NCBI GenBank assembly: GCA_037013495.1
Contig: CM072812.1
Location: 78,847,840-78,911,839, forward strand
Length of the DNA stretch: 64,000 nucleotides
From: Hippophae tibetana
Lineage: Eukaryota; Streptophyta; Magnoliopsida; Rosales; Elaeagnaceae
Reading direction: 5' to 3'
Made by a program: the position numbers and the translations under genes. Positions 1 through 10,217 of the stretch are shown here, piece after piece. How positions within the stretch are numbered: the first letter of the stretch is position 1; every line of letters begins with the position of its first letter. Below the pieces are notes generated by a model. The model was given only the letters and a program-made list of their open reading frames with translations, ran no database searches and was not told the origin of the DNA.

Positions 1-66
1 GAATGATTGATGAAATGCACAGATTGAATCCTAACATATATATGGATCTAATAGGAATGACTATTT
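1..66 (-). mobile_element. Older CACTA relic, left part interrupted by the younger CACTA
   Basis: These 66 bases resemble, with many substitutions, the Met/Pro-rich coding part of the complete CACTA element at about 3000-3070 (shared blocks such as CCTAACATATA versus CCTGACATATA, followed by CAATAGGA-type sequence). The resemblance resumes in register just after the younger element ends at 9031. I infer that the younger CACTA inserted into an older family member of the same orientation. It is too short to annotate further, and the alignment was made by eye. Confidence 0.55.
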
Positions 67-305
67 CACTACTACAAAAAGGGGTATAAAAGTCGGTTTT
101 TAACCGACTTTAAACAAATTTAAAGTCGGTTCTCTGAACCGACTTTAAATTCAGAGACTTAAATTGTAAAGTCGGTTCACGGCCTAAACCAACTTTACGT
201 GTAGAGTCGGTTCATGCCGTGAACCGACTTTACATGTAGAGTCGGTTCATGCCCTGAACCGACTTTAGAGGTAGAGTCGATTCACGGCATGAACCGACTC
301 TACAT
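67..305. repeat. CACTA-1 left terminus and subterminal repeat array
   Basis: The terminal inverted repeat is followed by about five imperfect units, each a small palindrome built from AGTCGGTT, a short spacer and AACCGACTTTA. In En/Spm elements such subterminal repeats bind the second element-encoded protein (TNPA type). That role is known for the family and inferred here. Confidence 0.85.
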
Positions 306-747
306 TTTATTTGTTTTAATTTTTAATTTTATTTTTCGTATAACAGTATATATAAATAACATAAAAACACTAAAATATAAATAATAATACAACAAATAAT
401 TAACAATATAAAAATATTTAATTACTTAATAATTAAATTTATTACAAAAAAAAATAATGCATATAAATAACTTCAATTACAAATAAAATAATGTCATCAA
501 ATTATGCCATCGAGTAAGCTTGATTGGCTTAAAATCTTGATTGGCCTTCACAAGCATTATGGAAAAAAAAAGCTGATCCATATAACAAATATTCTCCTAC
601 ATACATGAGCACGTAAAACATCCATAAAAAAAGTAGTCTAAACTTCAGACGTACGAATGAAGAAATTAAATCATTATAAATATTATCATAAAAAAGAGAT
701 TAGCACGTACAACGACATTCGATGAAATCATATTAGCATTATTAACC
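306..747. other. CACTA-1 non-coding AT-rich segment
   Basis: No coding similarity is seen. The part at 410-470 is shared with the deleted CACTA end near 22380-22440, which supports its being ordinary internal element sequence. Confidence 0.6.
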
Positions 748-1034
748 ATTTGTCTATATATGAAGTTATCTGGAATCTCTACTACTATTTTTTAATGCTA
801 TATATAATGAACTCTAAATATGAAATCAATTGCATGTAACTTCGATTTCTTGGCTAAGCTTGTGTGAGTTTTGGTGCCCTTAAACATATGGAACACGTTC
901 ATATGCACCAAAACTCATACAAACCAAGAAACAAATCGAACCGACATACACCTGATTTGTACATTTAGAACTCATTATATCATTAAAAATACTAGCAGAG
1001 ATTCCAGATAAATTCATATTTATAAACAATGCAT
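748..1034. repeat. Long foldback (inverted repeat) inside CACTA-1
   Basis: The two halves are imperfect reverse complements about 130 bases long. The left arm runs through TTATCTGGAATCTCT (767-781) to GTGAGTTTTGGTGC (864-877), and the right arm mirrors it from GCACCAAAACTC (905-916) to AGAGATTCCAGATAA (997-1011), around a short loop near 890. A transcript would fold into a long stem. It lies 3' of the Ulp1 exons and does not resemble the subterminal repeats. It could be a captured foldback element or a hairpin RNA source. Confidence 0.7.
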
Positions 1035-1150
1035 TCCCCTAAATACATGAGTATATATATGATTAATCATCATCAACCAAGTGATTTCAGACACAATAAT
1101 AGATATAGAAGGCCAAATCATTAAAAAATTTACTGTTATGTTATCATATG

Positions 1151-4100
1151 CTATTCAAGATCATCAGAATCTTCTCCTGATTCTTCTTGCGATGATATAA
1201 TTTGAACCATGTGTTCTGCCCATTCCTCTCGTAAATCATCAAAAATTTGCTGGTCGTAACCCGTCTTGTTCTAACCAAAGAACTACATGTATTCAAAATC
1301 AAAATAAGAATATGATTTCATTTATTTACAAAAAAAAACTCAAATATGTTAAAACTTGTATGTATATGGGTAAAATATATTACCACACATCAATTGGAAT
1401 TTTGATATTTGTGATGATTTCGCTCATAAACTTCATGACATAATAACCACACATGACTCCATTATTTTGTTGTGGAACCTACAAAAGAAAGTGCATGTAT
1501 ACATGAATTTTCATATTCGAACATCCTTATTATTTAATTGTAAAATTAATAAAATTATTAATATTAAATTGTACATACCATAACTTTTGTCCATATAAGC
1601 TTATGAGATTTTTTAAGGACAATGCCCCTAAACTTGTTCCACAACTTCTATGCCCTATCAAGGTATAAAACGATTAGTTTTTATTAAATATTACAAAAAA
1701 TAATAGAAAAAACTAATATGTAACTAAATATAACTCTTAGATTTCAACAACTGTTTTAGTATCTTTACTCAGTTCTATGGAAGCTGAGTCACAGTACCAA
1801 GCATGATTATTGAACATATCAATGATTACCAACATCCAATGATCTTGGCCTTGTTCAAACCTTAATGGCCAAGGGATTATCAACTTTTGATTTCTACTAA
1901 GCGTTAATGCTCTATCACATAATTGTTTAGCTCTGATGCTAACATCCTTCTCTTGATATTGATTGACATATGAAGAATCATAAAACATTGCTAAATGTGA
2001 TGAGTGATTATGTTGAAGTCGATAATAGCAAGCCCTATATATGTATATATATAATTAGATAATATAAATATAATTATATATGTTCTGCATAAATAAAAGA
2101 AAACTAACTAGATTGAGGACTCACCTTGTCCACACTTGAATTATACTTAAATCGATCATTTGATATTCAAATATTTGCAACAAGCACTCGATCGATATAT
2201 ACATTTGGCCGATGTCTACACCAGAAATTTCAATAGGAAGTGGCACAGTCCATCCATCATTTATGCTAGATGCCCTCCCAACAATAGTCATCAAACTGCC
2301 AAGATTTCTACTGAACTGTAACGCATAAGTATGACTATACTTTTTCCAAGGCTTCTTCTTGAATGACTTGGTGCACGATGATTGGCCACTAGTCATAGAT
2401 TTAGCACGAGATACTTGCTTGGTATCTCTTAAATGTGCCGCATTTAAGAGTTATGGTATAATAGACTACCAAAAAAGTATCATATATGTATTTTTAGTAA
2501 CAATATAAGATCACATTAAATAATAGTAGTAAACAAGTGTTATTTTTTAAGTTAAAAAATAGTACCATGTCAAAATTTAGAACAACTTGAATCGACGGCC
2601 AAGCCACATACTGTCCAACCGCCTCTTGGACTGTGGTAGCATCAGAAGGCACAGGTAGTGGACAATCATGAAACAATGATTGATCAATTACTATTCGCCA
2701 ATGATTAGGCAAATATTGATTATGAATCATCCGATCATCGCTCAATTTTTGTACCGTTCCAATAGCAACATAGTCCGTTGACGAAGGATGTTTCAACAAA
2801 TATTTCATATTTTGTAAAAAATTTAAGTGTTATATATAAAAAATAAAACATATAATAAGAATTTAAAAATTAAAATCTTACCACATATGATTCATCAAAT
2901 AGAGGAGGACTCTCATGTGGGGTAGCTATTGGATGTACATTCTCACCAATATGTTCATCTTGGCTTGATTTATGGTAAGAATGTGCAGATTGCATTGGAG
3001 AAAATGAATCACTACTTGATTGCATGTGCATTCCTGACATATAATGAGGACCAATAGGATGGCTATATCCCATACTGGATGTAGTTTGAGCACAATGAGA
3101 TTGTGTGGATGGCATGCCTGGCATGGATGGTGGCATGCTTGGCATGGATTGTGGCATGCCTGGAATGGAAGGTGGTATGCCTGGCATGGATGGTTGCATG
3201 ATTGGCCAATATGGCATGCCCTGGTTGTAGCATGATGCCATGGCTGACAATTGTTGTGATTGATGTTCTTTTAGAGTGGCAATCTCACTCATCACGGAGG
3301 CCTTAAAGGAGTTGAATTCTTTTCAATTTTAGTGTATTTCTCCTTACTTACCGTCTGAGGCTTATGTTTTGGAATTTTAAAATACTCCAAAGCACCATCA
3401 TATTGGCTACCTCCCCTAACACGACCAGGATGATCGCGTCCGATTGCATGATATAAAGCATCTCTCCCAGGCTCTTCGATTATTTCACCCCTGTATAGTT
3501 TTTCTTGAACAGCTCTCTACAAATAATAAAGCACACAAACATATCATTCATTATTACATCAATTATTAAGTATCAGTCAGACTTTTTATCAAACGAAATT
3601 ACTAACCAACTTATTTAATTGTTCTTCTCCTCGTTGACTCATCGGTCTTGCATTCTTCGTTTTGGGAGTCTTTGTTTCTATGTACAATTCCATTCGGGTA
3701 ACAGGTCTATCCAATTCAGCTTCCTACATAAATTAGGAAAATTTTATTAACAATGACATGAAATTAAATTGAAAAAAATTAATATAAAATATTTATAAAA
3801 TTAAGACAAATTAATAATACCATTCGAAATCTAACTTCAGGATTTGAAGACCTCCTAGTACGGTTAGGAAGAATGTTATGCATTTGGACATTCTGGTGAT
3901 CTTCTCTAATAATTTGAAATTCTTCTGAACGTCTATAATCCACAAAGTCTTTCCAAACTTGAGGTGTAATCTAGGGGTGTCCTTCAGGGATTTTGTTTAT
4001 CACATTCTCATCAAGTGTTTCCAAATATGTAAACACATAATTTTTCGCCAATCTAGAAGTCTTGTATTCCTTCCACGCCTTATTTGCAATCTTATAACAC

Positions 4101-4476
4101 TTGCCCTGCCAATTGTCATCGACTTTGTAACGATTCTATAAAAACAAAGTACAAAAGATTAGATACAATCAATATATATAATATATATATTGATTATAAA
4201 ATATAAGAGACTTACATAAATGGTTATCCATATTTTAAACTTTTCTGCATCGGCAACCTCAGACCAATGATTTATATTGATTGGTATACTGGACTTTGCC
4301 AGTCGACCAATAGAAGATTTCAATTGTTGACCATTTTCCCCTAGTGGATTACCAGTAGCATCAAATTTAACGGGTATTCTATCATCTGGGTTAAGTGGAG
4401 CATCAAGTATATTCGCCCAACCCCTTCTTTTCAAATACCCCAATGGATCATTTGGATCTACAAGCTGAATATCCAT
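1151..4476 (-). pseudogene. CACTA-1 second gene: plant transposase plus Ulp1 (C48) protease, degraded
   Basis: Read on the minus strand, a plausible start lies at 4476 (MDIQLVDPNDPLGYLKRRGW). The order is: a Ptta/En/Spm plant-transposase region (about 4476-3600); a Met/Pro/Gly-rich linker (3295-2873) with repeated MPGMP/SMP motifs; a DUF8039-like block (about 2808-2560); and a C-terminal Ulp1-like cysteine protease in short exons. Its His is in HWMLVI (about 1838-1821), Asp in CDSAS (about 1796-1782), Cys in MCGYY (about 1465), and the last exon ends at a stop at 1151-1153. The catalytic triad is visible, but exons are separated by frame breaks, for example an in-frame stop in the stretch near 1650. 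In such CACTA elements the Ulp1 domain is a captured SUMO-protease-like domain of unclear role. Exact splice sites are not assigned. Confidence 0.75.
2873..3295 (-). CDS. Met/Pro/Gly-rich linker exon of the CACTA-1 second gene
   Basis: This open stretch of about 140 codons begins MMSEIATLKEHQ and runs through repeated units of the form S-M-P-G/S-M-P-P (residues about 35-62), then a Ser/His/Met-rich tail ending DESYVVRF. The DNA shows the underlying repeat, GGCATGCCTGGCATGGATGG-type units at 3108-3200. The equivalent exon of the second CACTA copy (62607-63077) has fewer units, so the repeat has changed in number. It is part of the transposon gene, not a separate host gene. Confidence 0.6.
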
Positions 4477-4576
4477 GAAATATCTGCAAAAAGTGGAGAA
4501 ATATAAATTAATTGACAATTTTAGGAACACACATATATACAAGAGTTATTACAACAATATAGAACATACATTATGT

Positions 4577-7500
4577 TTAATTAGGTTGTTGATCGTATAC
4601 ATATATTCCTTCACAATCACTACGAGTCCATGTCGAAGAATCATCATCATCAATTAGATCATCACGTACATTAGGCAATTTATTTGAGAAATTACTAATA
4701 TTGGTTAATGTATCAAGCATAGAGTCATCATCTTCTACAACATCACAATGGTAAAACTCTTTTTGTGGAGGCGTTAACACAACAGACCATATTGGATCAA
4801 TTTGATCGCTCACGTAAAATATTTGCTTTGCATGAAGTGCTAACGTGAAAGGATCATCTGTGTGACTTATCCTGGATAAATTTACAAGAGTAAATCCAAA
4901 ATCATCTATTTTATATCCAACATTGATAACATCTTCGACCCAATCACACAAGAATACTGTCTCATGGAAGACCTCATAATCCAATTCCCAAATCTCTTGT
5001 ATTATACCATAATATGTTCTATCAGAAAGGACAGGATTAGCATTTTTTGAACTGGGAAATTGCATAGTTTGTGCAACCATCTTCACCCCACTATTTTGAT
5101 TTACTCGGACTTGTCCCTAGCTTGAGTCGTAAACCTCGATCCATTTATTGTGAAACTATGAAATGATTTGACATCGAATTTTGGGCCATATGCAAGCCAT
5201 TGTAAACTTTCTGATATTTTATGATTGGGTTTCTTGAGTTCACCTCGAATCTATGTATACAAAAACACGAAATGTGTTTAGAGCAAAGTTTTAAAACATT
5301 TAATATATATAGGAAGATACATGCATGATTTTTTGTTTGTGACACTTACGTGGTTGTGAAACCAATTAATAAGCTCTCGCTTATGTTCATCATACAACCA
5401 TTTTTCTCCTCCTTTTTTTTATAACGAGGATCGATCTTCAATAAGTTTAAATGCATCATGTAACGTTATTAAATATATATTAAGTTATATATCATCATTA
5501 ATAGTTAAATAAAAGATGAAACAATGAACATCACTTACTCTATGTACGGTTGTGCCTCGTTATTATTTACCAAAATGATTCGGTGTGCTTTTTCCCATCG
5601 AGTGCGATCAATAAATAATTTCTTACTTCCACCAAGCATAGGGTTACCTACTTGGATCATGTGACGTTCTAAGAATAACTTGTGCGTAGGATTCCCAATT
5701 TCAGTGCAACCACTAAAGTATTTAGAACAAAACTCAATGGCCTCTTCAACAATGTAGCATTCCACCATGCATCCTTCAGGTCTATATCTATTATTTACAT
5801 ATCCTTTAAGGACTTGCATATATCTCTCAAAAGGATACATCCACCTTAAGTAAGTAGGACCACATAATTGAACCTCTCGAACTAAATGAACACATAAGTG
5901 AATCATTATATCGAAGAAAGAAGGAGGAAAATATTTTTCAATTAGACACAAAGTTTCTACAATTTCTTTCTGTAAAGAATTTAACTCGCCAATTGATATA
6001 GATTTCTTGCATATGGTATTGAAGAATGAAAAAAGCCGAATTATTGATATTCGAACAAGTTTTGGAAGAATTGATCTAATAGCAACTGGTAATAACTATT
6101 CCATTAAGATATGACAGTCATGTGATTTCAATCCATACAGTCTCTTATCGGTGATAGACACAAAATTTCTTAAGTTGGATGAGTAACCATCAGGAACTTT
6201 CACACCTTCCAAACATTTACAAAACACATCCTTCTCTTTTGTTGACATTGTATATGATGCTGGTGGAAAGTATGTTCGATTCTTATCATTTTCCACCCTT
6301 GTTCCAATTCAGGTCGTATGCCTAGTTTCTTTAAATCCAATCTTACTTTAATGCCATCCTTTGTTTTTCCAGGTATATTAAGTAAAGTGCCAATCAAGCT
6401 TTCACATACATTCTTCTCAATGTGCATGACATCTAAGATGTGACGAATGTGTAGGTCTTTCCAATAAGGCAATTCCCAAAATATTGATTTTTTTTCCAAC
6501 AACCATTCGGTTCAAAATCTTTTTCATTTTCACCAATTTCATTAGTTGACCTCCTTCGTTTCCCAGACTTGGTGAGTTTTTTTTTCATCTTTCCATATCA
6601 TTTGAATGTCATCCCATTTAATTGCCTTAATATCTCAATACCTCGCAAAGGTCGAGTTGCATGATCATGATCTTCTTCACCATCAAACGGTTTCTTTTGG
6701 TATCTAAACTTGTGTCCAGATGGCAAAAATCTCCTATGTTTTCTATAAGACATCTTTCATCCGTGAACAAGATACTTTGTAGAAGTTTCATCACTACATA
6801 TAGGACATCCCTTGTAACCTTTTGTTGCATGTCCTGATAAGTTTCCATAGACAGGAAAATCATTAATTGTCCATAAAAGAACCCCCTTCAAGTTAAAGTA
6901 TTCTTCTTTATATGCATCGTAAACATTTAAACCATCATTCCACAACGTCTTTAAATCATCTATCAGAGGCTACAAATATACATCAATATCAACACCAGGT
7001 TGTTTCGGTCCTGAGATCAATAATGTTAACATCATGAATTTTCTTTTCATACACAACCAGGGAGGAAGGTTGTATGTTACCATAATTACTGGCCAACAAC
7101 TATATCTACTACTGAGGGAACTATGTGGATTAATTCCATCAGCAGCAATGGCAAGACGCAGATTGCGCGGATCAGATGAAAATTGAGGAGATAAATTATC
7201 TACTACTTTCCAATTTGGAGAATCACAAGGATGACGTAGCACCCCATCATCAGATCGATTATTTGAATGCCAAGTCAACATCTTTGATGTATATTTACTA
7301 TTGAACAACCTTTGAAAGCGAGGGATCGGAGGAAAGTACCAAAGAACCTTTGCAGGCACGCCTTTCTTATGTGTTGTACTCTCATTTGTACCATGCTTCC
7401 ATCTCGATTCTTTACACATAGGACAATCATGTAATGTCTCATATTCTTTTCTATAAAGAATGCAATCATTAGGACAAGCATGAATCTTATGATATTCCAT

Positions 7501-8082
7501 GCCAAATCGACTAAGAGATTTCTTCACTTCATACATTGAAGATGGCAATTCAATACCCTCAGGAAACATATCGACTAGTAGAGTTAGTAATTCTGTGAAT
7601 CCCTTGTCAGAAAAACCATGTTTTGCCTTGACATTGTACAAATGAATCAATCCTGACATCTTAGTGTATTTTTTGCATTTTGGATACAACGGTTTTTCGG
7701 CATCTTCTATAAGTTTATTAAAGGTTTCGGGATCATCCTCGCGTAATTCATCTTCAACACCACGAAACATATTTTCTGTCTGTACATTATGATATGATGT
7801 ATGTAATCCACCCACATTCTTATTATACTTTTCTTCATGAGTATTATCAATATTTTCTCCATGATAATACCAACATTTATAGCTCAATAGAATACCATTA
7901 CGGATAAGGTGATACTTAACCTCATCAAATTCATGAAATCGCTCATTTTTACATTTAACGCATGGGCATCGAATCATACTACTTCCAGTATTACTAGTTC
8001 TACAAGCAAATTCCATGAAACTTTCAACTCAAGAAATATAGTCTTGCTCAATTCTACACTTTGACATCCAAGATTTGTCCAT
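4577..8082 (-). pseudogene. CACTA-1 TNP2-type transposase gene, disabled
   Basis: The start is taken at 8082 (MDKSWM), the usual start of this family. Domains in order are: transposase-associated Cys/His region (IRCPCVKCKN, about 7980-7950); TNP2 transposase (about 7670-6760, including HACPNDCILYRKEYE and CPICSDET); DUF4218 (about 6450-5540, including MHIEKNVCESLIGTLLN and LRWMYPFERYMQVLKG); and DUF4216 (about 5086-4740, including FLCDWVEDVINVGYKIDDFGF). Disabling changes include TGA at 8029-8031, TAG at 6970-6972, TGA at 6757-6759, TAG at 6096-6098 and a frameshift near 6296. The protein would cut and join the element ends in the nucleus; this copy cannot make it without readthrough. Confidence 0.85.
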
Positions 8083-8761
8083 TTTCTATTAATGACATTA
8101 ATTAAACATATTACTTAATTATGTATTATTATATATAAATTTCCTAATTATTAGAATATATATCAAGACATACATAATGCAAAATAGTTATCATTTTAAT
8201 CATTTTACAAAACCATTTATATACAAATTAAAAAATAAGCAGTTCATGTTTCATGAATATATATATAAAAACCAATCACGCGGTTGATTCTAATTTCTAA
8301 GCATGTTACTATATCATAATTACAAAGTAATATTAATTATACGTATAAATAAATTTATCCACGCAAACGCACAAAACATTTCACATATTATTGAATACAT
8401 ACAAGTAATAATTCAAACATTATTATTACAAGCAAACAAAAAAACATAACTAAATCAAAAATTTATACAAAAATACGATGTTCCTAATTAACGAAATACA
8501 TTTACACGCTGATAAATTAGCACAAATTTCACGTTGTTCCTAATATACCCATAAACAGATTTTAACATTTTGCTAAAAAAAAAAAAAACTGACAGATAAT
8601 ATTGTGAGAAGAGAAAACTTACAAACGTCCGTTCAAATGGTGGTTGGAGGTGGCCGGAAATGTAGAACGAAGGTGGCGCACGGTTAATATTTTGGGAGAA
8701 AATGGGAGTGAGGAAAGGAGAGGAAGAAGAAAACTGGAAATCTACGTACAAAATGAGATGT
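8083..8761. other. CACTA-1 5' non-coding leader region
   Basis: AT-rich sequence between the transposase start and the right subterminal repeats. Its end (8640-8750) is more GC-rich. It presumably holds the element promoter and leader; no promoter element could be assigned with confidence. Confidence 0.45.
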
Positions 8762-9031
8762 TAGGGCATATATTAGGTGGATAGCGTCGGTTAACCACGT
8801 CAACCGACGCTAGGTTACGTGGATAGCATCGGTTAACCATTGATGACGCTATGTTATGTGGATAGCGTCGGTTGTCCACGTCAACCGACGCTACGTTACG
8901 TGGACAACCGACGCTATCCACGTAACATAGCGTCGGTTGACGTGGACAACCGACTTTAAATTCATTAAAAGTCGATTTTTGGTAAAAACCGACTTTAGAC
9001 ATCGACTTATATACCCCTTTTTGTAGTAGTG
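8762..9031. repeat. CACTA-1 right terminus and subterminal repeat array
   Basis: Units of GTGGATAGCGTCGGTT and its complement are repeated in both orientations, followed by GTCGGTT/AACCGAC units and the terminal inverted repeat. Positions 8858-8880 and 8899-8921 form a perfect 23-bp inverted repeat around an 18-base loop. The core GTCGGTT is shared with the left end; the GCGTCGG variant is specific to this end. Confidence 0.85.
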
Positions 9032-9410
9032 TTTCCTATAAAAAAAAATGGGTTGACCATGAGATTGTATAGGTGACATGCTTGTCCAATAAGACATATT
9101 TTGAAAGTAGTACGATGGTATGCATAGCATGTGTTGTGATGACCCACGTTAGTAACTTTGAACTTGCTTTATAGTTACAAGCTCACTTAATACAACTTTA
9201 AATAAGTTCAATTTATTTTCAACTTTATTCAACTTATCTTAAGCGATCTCATACCTTTTAATATTAAAAAATTCAATGTAACTATCATATTAGCTTCCCT
9301 TCTAACTCAACCAAGATGTTTTGGTCCAAATACATAGTAAATGCATCATTTTCTAATTGCTCAATTATTTTATTCATATTTATTTTTTCTTAGATCTTTC
9401 ACTACAAATA
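9032..9410 (-). mobile_element. Older CACTA relic, continuing after the nested insertion
   Basis: The sequence resembles CACTA-1 from about 3070 to 3535 with many changes: ATGAGATTGT plus GACATGC near 9060-9080, CCAATAAGACATATT, then ATCATATTAGCTTCCCTTCTAAC corresponding to the ATCATATTGGCTACC stretch at 3395, and CTACAAATAATAAAGCA near 9400. Together with 1-66 it is the host of the nested insertion. No reading frame survives. Confidence 0.6.
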
Positions 9411-9885
9411 ATAAAGCAATAAAGCAAAAATTATAAAAAGAATATTATATCACGTTACTTGTCAAAAATAGAATCAAAAGAGCTTTCACTAGCTTGGAAG
9501 ATAATTAGGAGCTTTGTAATCATAACTTATAAACGATGAAACATTTAGTGCAACAGTGCACTTTCTTTCACAGAATATGGTGCACAGGGGACAATGGTAT
9601 TAATTTAAGAAGGTTTGCAAAAGATAATTTCAATGATTATTTTAGATTCATGTTGGAACCCATGGATGCATTGATCACTAATAAATAACACAAAAAGAAG
9701 TAATGTACAATAGTGGCAATCTAAAAGACGAGGAAAAAAACTTTCAAAATGGATGAAGAAATTTCATAAAGAATTAGTAACAAATGAAGATAAAGATTTA
9801 GTAGATAATTCAAACAATCACATCATGATCAGAAAATAAGTGGTTCATTGAATACAATACCCTAATAATTTTATCAAATTCATGT
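9411..9885. other. Unassigned AT-rich sequence
   Basis: No gene or repeat was recognised. A few short open stretches look like decayed coding sequence of unknown origin. Confidence 0.4.
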
Positions 9886-10217
9886 GAAGCTACTATTGAA
9901 GTTATTTCTAGAAATTATAAAAGGGAAATGATTAGAGCTTAGGGTAAAATCTTAAAAGCCAATTCAGTTGAAGAAGCAGAAGCAATGGCTACGGTGCAAT
10001 TGGAATTCCAAATGCGATGAGATTTAAAAATATTACTGTTGAAGGAGATTGCTTAAATGTAATCAGTCATATTAATTAAGGGATTATTGATATTTCTTGA
10101 CAAGCAAAACAATTCCCGAATGACATTAATCCTATATTAAATAACTTTATGTGTATCTAAATTGATTGGATTCCAAGATCTTGTAATTATGAACTTCTCA
10201 AATATGTATTCAATAAC
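9886..10217 (+). pseudogene. RNase H-like domain pseudogene (RVT_3 type)
   Basis: Translation from 9886 gives EATIEVISRN...EMIRA, a stop where this family normally has Trp, then GKILKANSVEEAEAMAT. After a frameshift it continues from 10017 with MRFKNITVEGDCLNVISHIN, another stop and IDWIPRSCNYE. The EAEA and VEGD motifs are those of the plant RNase H-like domain found alone and at the end of non-LTR retrotransposon-derived proteins. Several stops and a frameshift make it non-functional. It could be a LINE fragment or the remains of a processed host gene. Confidence 0.65.

Larger units (their letters stand above)
67..9031 (-). mobile_element. Complete CACTA (En/Spm) DNA transposon, CACTA-1
   Basis: The left end reads CACTACTACAAAAAGGGGTA and the right end carries its exact reverse complement; the match extends to about 28 bp with one mismatch. 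The flanks are TTT on both sides (64-66 and 9032-9034), the 3-bp target duplication expected for CACTA elements. Both ends carry arrays of short inverted subterminal repeats around GTCGGTT/AACCGAC. Inside, on the minus strand, lie a TNP2-type transposase gene and then a plant-transposase/Ulp1-protease gene. All coding parts contain stops or frameshifts, so the 8965-bp element is probably non-autonomous, but its ends look good enough to be moved by a transposase supplied elsewhere. Confidence 0.95.

Noticed and set aside
3044-3235. Plus-strand open frame rich in Trp-His-Ala (WHAWHGWW repeats)
   Set aside because: It is the antisense of the Met/Pro-rich linker repeat of CACTA-1; the repeat keeps several frames open.
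8742-9002. Minus-strand open frame with repeated NRRYP-type units
   Set aside because: It lies entirely in the CACTA-1 subterminal repeat array; the periodicity is a DNA-repeat effect.
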